NCBI GenBank assembly: GCA_029216955.1
Contig: JANAVB010029819.1
Span: 35,426,831-35,490,830 of the forward strand
DNA length: 64,000 nt
Reading direction: 5' to 3'
Source: Iris pallida
Taxonomy: Eukaryota; Streptophyta; Magnoliopsida; Asparagales; Iridaceae
The notes below the pieces were generated by a model that saw only the letters and a list, made by a program, of their open reading frames with translations, did not search any database and was not told the origin of the DNA. This document shows positions 11,204 to 21,249 of this stretch, one piece after another; the first letter of the stretch is position 1, and every line of letters starts with the position of its first letter. The position numbers and the translations under genes were made by a program.

Positions 11204-12457
11204 ATGCCTAAGAGATTCAATCCTTTCAAGAGGAAGAAGACCAATGCCAGTAAAGAGGCATCGTCTTCTGATCCGAACATGGATTCCCTCTTTTCCCCGG
11301 TCCAATCAGGTGACGGCACATCGGATGAGTTTTACTTCAAAACTCATGACTAAGCTTTGCTTTGGTATGCCGAGTTTTCTATGCGTACTATAGGCACATG
11401 CGCTCCGATTAAATGTACTGTATTTTCAGATCACCGTCCTTTCTTTGAGGCATTCGGGTTACACCATTTTGCTACCTATAATTCCCTATAACTACTAATG
11501 CCCTTAGACTATTCTATTGTAACTTTGTGTTAGACACTTTTACCGTACGAACTCGTATTGGCGGGATCGATATTGAGTTCGATGATGTATTGCTAGCAGA
11601 AATCCTTGGTATTGCAAACGAAGGTTCCCCACTCGATGACATCACCGACTTCGACTTTTCCGAGGGGTACGACTCTTGTTAGTTTCAAGAATGAGCTTTG
11701 TGCGCCAGCACGTGCTCGTCTTGGAAAGTTCAAGCCCAATAACTTGAACTTGTTTAACTATGAGCTACATCACATCATCTTTTCTACTATTCTTCCAAAA
11801 TCTACTTCAAAAAATGATGTCACTGTACTAGAACTCTCTGCCCTCCATCACATTCTTAAGGGGATTCCTTTTTCTGCCCCTAAGACTATCATCCAGATGA
11901 TGAGTAGATATCGCGGAAGAGAACACAATCTCTCTTATGCAATGCTTATCCCTCGCATATTTTAGTGTTTTGACATAGACTTATCCGCTTGCGCTCTGGA
12001 CCCTGAGCCCAAGTTTCTCAAGCTTTCTCGTCGTAGCATTGCCACTGCTCCTTCACCTCCTGCACCTGCTCCTACTATACCTATTCCTCCTCAGACTTAC
12101 CCTATGACTTTTGAGGGTATTCATCAGCACCTTTCGGATATACAGACTTTCTTTGTTGACACTTCCAGGAAACATGAGTTCCGTGACGTGACTCGGTTCT
12201 AGGCTATTGCCAACTCGTTTGTCGATCTCCGATTTTCTCAGACGGGTCATTCTGCTAGCTCTCTTCCTAGAGACCCTTCTGTATCTGGTTACTGCATTGA
12301 GGATGAGGCGTTCCACTCTCTGTTCCAGCCATGAAACACTTACGATTGGTATCGTACTTCTGGTGCTACTCCACATACCTCTAAAGCTGGCACATCTGGA
12401 GCTGGTCCATCCGGACATGATGGACATGCTGGCACTGCAGATAAGGATGATATGTGA
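11204..12457 (+). pseudogene. Env-like ORF of a Sirevirus-type Copia element (broken)
   Basis: The ATG at 11204 opens a basic N-terminus (MPKRFNPFKRKK). A block with VRTRIGGIDIEFDDVLLAEI lies at about 11545-11605, followed in another frame by LGKFKPNNLNLFNYELHHII at about 11720-11785. A Pro-rich stretch (12050-12100) and a Gly/Ser/His-rich tail end at the TGA 12455-12457. The central block resembles the plant-transposon-protein domain found in retroelement env-like ORFs. In-frame stops near 11350 and 12201 and several frameshifts disable it. No role has been proved for these ORFs in plants. I see no clear signal peptide or fusion segment here. Confidence 0.6.
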
Positions 12458-12790
12458 TTTGTCGTACTTTTGAGACTGATATTATTGTCTCTGTTTACTT
12501 GGAAATGCTCCGACATTCCAAGCTAGTATCAGTACTCTTATTTGGTTATGATTTCTATTGTGACCTTTTTTTTCTTCTGATGAACATGTTATATGTTTTC
12601 TTCATCATATTTTATTTAGTTTAGCATTTTTCATAGCATTATCTTTTATTATGCTTCCATTAACTGCCTGTGAAATTTTTTTCTTATCATATTTTCTTTA
12701 CCGTCTGTGACATTTATACCATGCCTGTGATATTTTTTTATATATATTCTTATTTTTGTGTTTCTTCACTGATTGTTACTTATGCATATA

Positions 12791-12846
12791 TTGCGGGGGA
12801 GCTTTCTCTTTTGCAGTTATTTTGTTAAGTGACAACGGGGGAGAAA
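12791..12846 (+). promoter_or_regulatory. Polypurine tracts of the Copia element
   Basis: Two GGGGGAG tracts occur: TTGCGGGGGAGC at about 12791-12802 and GACAACGGGGGAGAAA at 12831-12846. Multiple near-identical polypurine tracts upstream of the 3' LTR are a known Sirevirus feature. They would prime plus-strand DNA synthesis. Confidence 0.6.
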
Positions 12847-12999
12847 TAAGATCTAAAATCTTCGATCTGAAAGAGTACAGGATATGAACAATCTTCAGGA
12901 ACAATTTTTTTGGTACATTATATCGGTACAATTTTGTTTTGATAAAGACCAAAGATGTTATATCGGTCAAGGTTTGTCAATTATCAAAATGGAAGAGCT

Positions 13000-14055
13000 T
13001 GTTGGCCTATTGGTCATGGTCAAACCTGATTTTAATAATTGATCAAACTCTGTCTCGATATATAGAACAACTCAGATGTTTACTCAAGGTGTTTTGGACA
13101 CTTGGACACTGATCAAGATTGGATATCTACTCAGTTCAATAACGAAGCTATGTTTGCCACTCGATATTGTATTTCTTTATACAATATAATTTTTTCTTTT
13201 ATTGAGTCTAGGAATATATTGTACACCAAGTCGTACTGGCAAATAGGCTATCCAAAATCGTTTTAAAAAATGACCTATGTTTTGAAAAACATCTTTTATT
13301 TAAAAAAGCTTCTGAAGAATTTCAAAAAGACCCAAAAATATTTTCTTAAAATATTCCTGACCAACCCTGACAGAACTCAGCCAGAGTTCGGCCAAGGTGA
13401 ACGTTATGTGAACGTTGGTTTTTGAACTTGGTCTCCCTTTAGTTATGGATTGTTACATAGAATTCTGTCCAAATTTTTCCCGAATTCTGCCAGAGTTCTG
13501 TCTTTGGAAAAACTATAAATAGAGAGGAATTCTTATCATTTAAAATCACTCATTCACTTTCATCTCTTCTCTTCTGAAGCTTATGTTTCTTCCAAAGAGT
13601 TTTCTAAAAAGCTTTCATTTTCAAATCCCAAGCCAGTTACAATTCTCTAGTCAATTTGCCGGTACGGTGCGGTCTAGAAGATTTTAGAGAAATTGTAATC
13701 AGAGGCTTGATTAAAGAAAGACTCTTCAAAACTAAAGTTGGTCGAGTTCTTCGTATCAAAGCTCGCGTCTGTAAAAGTTGTAAGGACTTCGTATGAAAAC
13801 TTAAGGGATTTTCCAATAGTGGATTCAACTGGAAGCTAGAGTTCTACCGACTAGACTAGTCCTCACAAGAGGAAAACTAGTATAAATCTCTGTGTTTGCG
13901 TTTGCCTTCTGATCTCTTATCTTTATAGTTATTACTTTATGATTATTGATATTATTTTTGTGATCTAACTGCTAACAAGTTTTTAATTAGCAATATTCCG
14001 CTGCCTACTCTATTTACCCCCCTAGAGTATTCTGCTTTACGACTTCGTTCCTACA
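13000..14055 (+). repeat. 3' LTR of the Copia element (approximate ends)
   Basis: The proposed start TGTTGGCC at 13000 fits the usual Copia LTR start. A TATA box (TATAAATAG, 13514-13522) follows repeated GAGTTCTG/GAATTCTG words. Near the end lies TTTACCCCCCTAGAG, similar to the CACCCCCCTCT box near Sirevirus LTR ends. The right boundary, about 14055, is where Tat-type gag sequence resumes. No duplication could be verified because the 5' end is outside the window. Confidence 0.45.
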
Positions 14056-16627
14056 TCCTAGAGCCAAGCCAGGGGATACGTCCTACAGAGAGTGAGCCAC
14101 GTGAGCAGCATTCCCGCAAAAGAGACACGAGGCTTCCCTGCCAGACTCGCTCTGACCGTACTCACGTGCAGCTTCCCTGCACGTACAATGGGGGTGCCAT
14201 GGCGGAAGATCTGACCCTATCCCAAGGGGAAGAAGAATCTGTGGCACAGGGCATGCCTAAATCAAGGCACTCTCGCACCCAGATTACCATCGACTGCTGC
14301 CAACGGACGGTCGCGCCATCATCGAGTCGGAGTTTCGTCTTCCAGAGACTTTACTCCACGTCGATCCACGCCAGAGGCTCAATAGGGGGTTGATGAGCCA
14401 TAAGGAAGACGAACCCCACATCGTCATGTGCTATATGGCGCAGGGTTCCAGAGCTTTCAAGAAGCCCTTCTAGAATCCTTCCGTGTCGGTCGCTAAACCG
14501 AAGAGGAGGCCGAAGAGCAGCAAAGCTAAGGTACCCGATGCAGGTGTGTTCCAAGGCAACCGTTCCAGATCTGTATTGGGTTTCATTCCAAATACTTGGG
14601 GTAGCCAGCCTCCTACCATGCATGACAACCCTGTGTTCCAATCTGAGGAGGAGCAATACGACACGGATGCCTCCATCGGCGCAATCAGTCACCAGACTCA
14701 GGGTAGCAACCGTGCTGAGTCCGAAAAAGATCACAATCATAAGGTGTACCCTCAAGACGGCTAGGCTTAGGCGTCTAAGCCAGAGAGCGAAGGATCTACG
14801 GCTCCCTCAACTCATCCTCACACTTGGTCCGTATTCTTGGCCGATGGCAACGAGGAAGACAACAATGAAGCTCTCAGACGTATCGAAGCCCTCGAGACAA
14901 AGTTAGATACACTGAAGGACACCATAAAGACTCTATCCTCGGTCATAATTGACCTCAAGAGCAATATGGCCTCCGCTGCCTCTATACCTGCGCTTGATCC
15001 GCCAACCAATGACGGATCCAGCAGGCTGCCTGCCGCCCACCAGGCAGTACCCTCCTCATTTACTCCATCTGGTACATGTTCTGCAATGCCGACAGAGATC
15101 CAAAAAGACATCAAGGAGCTGTATGCTCGTCATGATGCCAAGGAAAAGTAAGCAGCACTCCGAAAGATGGGTATCCGGTAGCCATACCCTGCCTAGTGGG
15201 ACAACGTCATCTACTCTCCCAAATACAATCCACAGACGCTTACACCTTACGAAGGGAAGGGGTCTCCTTGACAATTCTTGAGGTACTTTGCCTCGGTAAC
15301 TGGGCACCTGCCAAAGGATGATGCCCTCATATCCAATATATTCATAGGAGCCCTGCAGGGGTAGCCTATGAATGGTTCTGCAGTCTTCCGGACGATTGTA
15401 TCTTATCATTTGAAGACCTGAAGACTCTTTTATGGACCGATTCTACGAAGGAGGGATGGACATGACGATGTTGACCCTCATAGAGATTGTCCAGAGGAAG
15501 AAGGAGCCTGTCTGCGCATATATCGAGCGCTTTCGCCAGACAGCCCTCAGATTATTGCCCGACTTACCTGAGCCCATGCTTATGGACTCATGCCGTAAGA
15601 ACAAGCTACCTGTAATCAAATTATGGCATAGTGCTCCCTGCACGGAGTGGACGCCTTTCATTACAGAGGCAGACGCCGCACAGAGGAAAACCTATGGCGC
15701 GTAGCTCTTGGGGCTACCTTTCCTGCACCTAAAGACAAGGGGAGACGCTCGTCCAGCAGCAACCCCAAGGATGGAAAAGGCAACCAGGCCATGACCGTCA
15801 ACATCTCCAAAGGTTCAGCATCCATGAACCCCAAGTTCTTGGAAACGTAGAGACCGAGGGAGACTTACTCCTTCAATGACGAGGATACCATGGAGCTCTT
15901 CGAAATGCTTACGAAGAGTGGAAAACTATCCATCTTGGCACCCAAGCGTCCGGATGAAGTGGAAAAGGTGGACCATCCCAAGTACTGCTATTACCACCAG
16001 TACGTCCACCACTCAATACGAGATTGTTATGTGTTTAAAAGGCAAATTCAGCGCCTCATCAATGCCAACGTTATATCAATGGATTATGAGGATAAGACCG
16101 TCATGGCCAACATATTTACTCTCCAGTTTGGGAGTTTTCCAGCCACAAAGGTGCAATGCGGCGTTGTCCCCATTCCAAAGGCGACAATGGAGGTAGTCAA
16201 CCTTCTACCAGCATGGGACAACGTTCAAGGGCTCATCCCATTCTCCATACCTTAAGGCAAAGTTATGTGGATTCATCCTGACTTAGTCTCTGACATGATG
16301 GCACATACGACCCTTTCTACCAAAGAAAAGAAAAGCAAAACATGCCACATGGTCTCGGCTTCGACCGATGATGCTTTGGTGACCACCCGCTTAGTACAAC
16401 GACAAGAGGAAAGCCAAGCTCCTGACGCACCAGAGGCAGGTCCATCTCGGGCTCCTACCATGGATAAGCAAAAACAGAAGGACGTTCGCATCGACAAACC
16501 TCTCAGAAAGGATTTGGCAATAGAGCCTATCAAGCCCTACAACTTCGATATTCTAGCACAGCTGGCCAACACTCTGGCTATATTGCCACTTTTCGAGCTC
16601 CTTTGCCTCTCTAAAGAGACCTGAGAC
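14056..16627 (+). pseudogene. Tat-type Gypsy gag (element 3), heavily disrupted
   Basis: Gag coding is spread over several frames. A coiled-coil-like segment (IEALETKLDTLKDTIKTLSS) lies at 14880-14940. Capsid-like sequence at about 15280-15430 contains GHLPKDDALISNIFIGAL. A segment with FRQTALRLLPDLPEPML lies at 15530-15580. A Cys/His motif CYYHQYVHHSIRDC (C-x2-H-x4-H-x4-C) is at about 15986-16030, followed by a protease-proximal linker. Stops and frameshifts separate these pieces, for example at 15363, 15702 and 16253. The CHHC motif and the protease that follows fit the Tat/Ogre branch. Gag would form the particle. Confidence 0.7.
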
Positions 16628-17190
16628 GTGCTCAGTAAAGCCTTACAAAATGCCGAGTCCATCCTTACTCAGGTTCGGCCACCAAAAGACGATCCCACAA
16701 CTTGTCCATATTGCCAAAACATGGTCAAAGTGATTCCCAATATCACTTTCACCCAGCAAGACATGCTGCTAAAGAATAACCGGCATGATTGCCTCCTGTA
16801 TTATACAGGGTATGTCGGTGCCATTAAGGTCGATCGTATCCACATCGACCCGGGTTCCTCTCTGAGTATTATCCCAAGAAGCCTCCTTCAAACTCTAGGG
16901 ATTCTGATGCATCGGTTGACAGCCTCGAACACAATAATCAGCGGCTTCAACGTAGGAAAGAGCGAGCCTCTAAGAAAAATTTGCCTGAAGTGTCATATTG
17001 GTGACCTCCATACTGAAGTAACTTGCTATGTCATCGATGCAGACATAAACTACAACATGCTGCTAGGACGACCATGGATCCATGAGTACACGATTGTCCC
17101 TTCCACCCAACATCAGTGCATGAAGTATGTGGCCAGCGATGGGACCATCAAAACGGAGTTTGCTGATATCGACACATTCCGAGGACTTGA
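16628..17190 (+). pseudogene. Tat-type aspartic protease, truncated by a solo LTR
   Basis: The frame is open from 16628 to the insertion at 17190. It has the active-site block IHIDPGSSLSIIPRSLLQTLG (shown here as IDPGSS at about 16842-16860), with DPG where Tat proteases normally have DTG or DSG. Downstream is the Tat-diagnostic YNMLLGRPWIHEY block at about 17050-17090, followed by VPSTQHQCMKY. The protease would cleave the Gag-Pol polyprotein. The Pro substitution next to the catalytic Asp suggests an inactive enzyme. Confidence 0.75.
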
Positions 17191-17724
17191 TGTAACGCCC
17201 CAGTCCCAAAATAGAAGGACTAGAAACGTATCATGCCAGCTGTATACATACGAGTAAATAAAAGGCTCGTATATATACATAAGCTGTAAAATGTAGAAAG
17301 CCAAGATACTAAATCTCATCCATGAAGATAAATAATGATATAAAAGCAACTTTGAGTTTGTCATGTATACAATCGTTGGGCGAAGACAAATCAACTACCA
17401 ACCAATTTAAATAAGGAAGAAATATACAAAGAAAGTGATTTGGTCGAGCGAAGGGGATGACGATCCAAAAGCAACATCTCGAAGGAATAGAGCGCAAGTC
17501 ATGGCCTTAGCTAGAGCACCTGTAGAAAGTCACAAAATACACCTGGAGAAATCACCAGGTCCTCAGAGGGACGTAACAAGATACATGAAGAATATGCCAT
17601 TATAACAGCAAATGTAAGTACTATAAAACTACAACACAACTGGGTCCTTAACCGTCTAAGTGTTATGCACTTTGAGGATAACGTTCTACGCAGGGGCTGT
17701 AGGATCAGCAGAGTAAATAAAGAG

Positions 17725-17805
17725 AACGGCAGTAGGTAGCGCTCATCCGAGTCACTATCGGCCAGGGCAGAAGGTATCGCTCATAAAAGTCACTATCGGC
17801 CCACA
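17725..17805. repeat. Short tandem repeat inside the solo LTR
   Basis: Two units of about 45 bp, each with GGTA(G/T)CGCTCAT...GTCACTATCGGCC, lie in the 3' (U5-side) part of the minus-oriented LTR. Confidence 0.6.
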
Positions 17806-18959
17806 AATGTGTATAAAAAGTAAAAGTAGCCCCTACGCTAGTAGCTGTCTTCTCTCCCAATGATACTATACATACATCGTAACCACGACACACCAACATG
17901 TATCACTTCCACAACACTGTTTTATACCTAATAACTGTCAAGTCTTCTAACATGCATCTATTGACAGTTATTTTCAACGCATGCACATGGGGGATCAGCC
18001 AACACGCAAGTGACCTCTATATGTTACTCACAACTCACACACAACTCGTGTATATTCGTAACAAGTTAATGAGATACACTAAATTGACGGTAGTCCATTA
18101 GCTCTAAGTCCACATGCAAGAAGAATAATAATAAACAAAAATTAGAGATACAATAACTGAATAATAAAATACAACTAAATGTAAGCAGTAGATATGGCAA
18201 GGTATCTTGCCTGGTATGTCGCCTGGTATGGTAAAATGTTTCGACAAGTCCTGTTTTGTCCAATGGCCAAGGTCGATTGCATAAAGGTCCGAAATTCATG
18301 AAAAATAGAAACGTACGATTCAGTCGTGATCAATGGTGAAAATCGTTGTGGAATACATATACTATATTTTTTCCCCAAAATATTTATACGCAGTTATATA
18401 AAAATAGTTCTTTAGGCTAACAACTAAAATTTACTAGTAAAATATTTTATGTAAATACTTGAAAATACATAAAATAATATGGAAACCACTTACTTTTATT
18501 TGATCAAAATATTTTAAGTTTAAATAGAAAAAATATAACTTTATTTTTATGTATTTTTAGGCAGAAGTAAATAATGATAATATAGTAATATTTTAGGGAT
18601 GTTATACTCCATTTAAAAATATATGTAGTGTTTTAAAATTATTTGTTATCATCATATAAATTTTTAGAATTACTCAACACTTGTTTATATAATAGTACTA
18701 ATGGTAATAAATAATAATAATAATAAAAAAATAAAAAAATTATACATAAATTTCTAGCAAAATATGCTACTGCCAATAGAAGACACAAAATCCCAAGAAA
18801 ATAACAAGGACAAAAAAAACGTAGCCTTGGGAGCAGTTCTCCCCTTCGTTGACTGCAAGTAAAGAGAACATTATGCAGTTTAAAGAAGGAAGAGAGAGAA
18901 AATGGAAAAAAAACAATGAAGGAGGAAAAAAAGTTTCGTGAGAGAGAGGGACGGAAGGG

Positions 18960-19915
18960 AGGAAAAAGTTACCGGAGGGCGTCGGCCGCTGGAGGCTCGC
19001 CATCGACTAAGGCATCGAGGGTGGCGTTAATGGTCGTTGGGAGGGAACGAGGCCTGCTGGACGCTGGGCAAGTCTGGTCGGGATGTGCCGATGGGCCGAG
19101 GGATCTGGACTGGTGGAGCCGGGCGCTCGGCGGCGAAGGTCAGTCTGCTGGTGGTGGTGTCGAATCTTCTGTCCGGGCGAGCGGGGCGCATCGGTGCTGG
19201 TCGTTCACCGGGAATGGGGCGGATGTCGGGTGGTGGTAGTCGCAGGAGGAACGTGACACAGATCTGGAGGCTATGCTGGCTGGCATAGCTCATTCGTAGG
19301 TATGTGGTGCGCGGAGATGCGACTGCGGGGGACGCCGGGACGCGGCGAGGGTTGAAGAGGAGGCCGGCGGTAGGACTGCAGTTCGGGGGCCGGGGGGCCG
19401 AAATCTCTTCGGCGAGGCGGCATCGGTGCCTGGGCGCGACAAAGTTGCCTGGGGCACGGTGTTGCGGTATCGCTGGGGTCTGGGGCTCCCAGGTCTAGCA
19501 GAGTCGGGAGGCCGCAACAGATCTCGGAGGAGAAGGCGCTGAGTTCGTCTAACAGGTTAGCTTTTCACCCTCCTACCTTCCTTGGTGATGGTGTGGCCGA
19601 TGTTGGTATCTGGTATAGGGATGACTGCGGCCGTGGCCGTGATGGGGCAACGATGGCAGTGGTGCGGGCGGCCATTGCTGTTGGTGGCGACGTAGGGTGA
19701 TTATGCTGGTGGTGGTGAGTTGGGTGATTGGTGATGGTGGTACTGGCGGTGGGTGCCAGAGAGAAGATGGCGGTGTGGTTGTCGCTGCGGCCGGGTATGA
19801 CTGCGGCGGCGGTGATGATGGGTTCGGCCGGAGAAGACAGGTTGGAGTGGCGACACAAGGGAGGCAGGGTGATGGGGGCAGTGGTGCTGCGGCAATGGCG
19901 GATGTAGGTTAAGAT
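18960..19915. other. GC-rich block of the solo LTR without a credible gene
   Basis: This stretch is strongly GC-rich between AT-rich flanks. Several frames are open on both strands simply because stops are rare. It corresponds in position to the GC-rich blocks downstream of the TATA box in LTRs A, B and C. I call no protein here. Confidence 0.6.
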
Positions 19916-20721
19916 TGGGTGTATTGGGTTTCATATCGTCGTGTCGGAGATGTGTCCCGACACGAGATGGATGATTGTAACGGTCTGGAATAAGATTTTT
20001 TTTGCTGGTCATAGATACGATGCACGATGTGGTTGTGGAATTATTTGTGGAGATGATGGAGAAAAGAGTAAGGAGTCTCTCCTTATATAGGAGGTGGCAC
20101 TCCGCTTTGGATTGGATTGGAATAGTTTAAATTCACTGCTAGATAACTATCACTTTTAATTTAAATAATTTTAAATCAAAATATTAATATCTTTTTAAAG
20201 TAGCAAATTCTTATATTAAATTCAAAACCGTTTGATATTTATTTTAAAACTCAAATTTTGATTTAAATCGCAAGTACTACATCTATAATAATTTTTCATG
20301 AAAATTTAAATAATAATTTATTAATTTTAAAAATCACAGTAATAATTTTAATATTTGAAATAAAAATTATTTCAAAAATCAATTTTTACATAAATTTCAA
20401 TTTTTTTATTTGCATAAAAATAATATTTGTGACACATTATATTCGCACAATATAAGTAAATACCACTTTAAAGTAAATAAAAATAATTTAAAATATTTAA
20501 CTCATATTATTTTGAACCTATATTATAGCTATAAAATATTTTCAAACAAATATGTACCTCGCACATATTCGCACTTGACGAGAAATTACGAAACGCAAGC
20601 TTGCACGCTACGTATATTATGACAAATACGAACTCGTATGCGACGTACAAATCCGAAGTACAAAATAATTACAAAATTTATTTAAAAAATAATAGTAGAA
20701 ATTTAGGGGGTTTACACTTGA

Positions 20722-21249
20722 AGCCTACTGTCCGGATGCTGATCTGTAAAAGTCAGTCCCCTGGAATGATGATAGCAATAATGCTGATGATGAGGTAGAG
20801 ACAACCTCAGAAAGCGCAGCAGCAATCGAAGAACCTTTAAAGGATCGACTGAAAGGAAGGCCTCCCAAAGTATCAGCACCTCTCGTTGTTAAGCTTCGGG
20901 CATAGCTCCACCTTCGCCTCCAGTGACGATATAAGATTGTTAGGAGCTGATACGAATAAGGCTACCCCGGAGGTCTCCAAGACCAACCACGAAGGTGCAG
21001 GAGCATGCAACCACATCCCCTTTAGTGGTCAAACTGAAAGGAAAGCGTCCTTTCCCTCCTCTCGCAATAGCTCTAGTCCTCACTGACGAAGAGCTAGAAG
21101 ACTACTTCTATGCCAACACGGAGGCACACTCTTTCGATGATGTAATCCCCCAGGATAAGATATCCAACTTTATTAATAGGAAGTTGTCTTCGAACTACTC
21201 TGGTGCATGCTAGCACACCAAATATTTTCTAGACAACTCTCTGCGTAAG
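20722..21249 (+). pseudogene. Tat element 3 resumed: protease-RT linker region
   Basis: After the solo LTR the plus-strand Tat frame continues, with acidic sequence (ADDEVETTSESAAAIEEP) and two similar blocks reading PLVVKLRA and PLVVKLKGKRPFP. A segment EELEDYFYANTEAHSFDDV lies at about 21090-21145. A stop at 20905 and a frameshift break it. It is then cut by LTR A at 21250. No RT motif is reached. Confidence 0.5.

Larger units (their letters stand above)
9237..14055 (+). mobile_element. 3' half of a Copia element of Sirevirus type
   Basis: In order this has RT, RNase H, an env-like ORF, polypurine tracts and a 3' LTR. An env-like ORF after RNase H together with GGGGGAG-type polypurine tracts is characteristic of the Sirevirus genus of plant Copia elements. 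Gag, protease, integrase and the 5' LTR are absent, cut off by the insertion of element 2. It lies inside the gag region of another Tat element that resumes at about 14056. Confidence 0.7.
17191..20716 (-). mobile_element. Solo LTR, Gypsy long-LTR family, minus orientation, TSD CTTGA
   Basis: The plus strand starts TGTAACGCCCCAGTCCC and ends GGGGGTTTACA, flanked on both sides by CTTGA (17186-17190 and 20717-20721). Read on the minus strand it begins TGTAAACCCCC and ends GGGGCGTTACA, as in the related LTRs at 21250 and 54900. There is a TATA box on the minus strand (CTATATAA, about 20083-20090), an AT-rich U3, and a GC-rich block at about 18960-19900. The protease frame stops at its left edge and Tat sequence resumes on the right, so it is a post-insertion remnant with the internal region lost by LTR-LTR recombination. 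Confidence 0.88.

Noticed and set aside
14351..14755. Minus-strand open frame opposite the Tat gag
   Set aside because: Shadow of the plus-strand gag, which has recognisable capsid, CHHC and protease features downstream.
18916..20012. Gly/Arg- and His/Pro-rich frames in the solo LTR
   Set aside because: Same GC-rich LTR block as above, inverted; no conserved motif.
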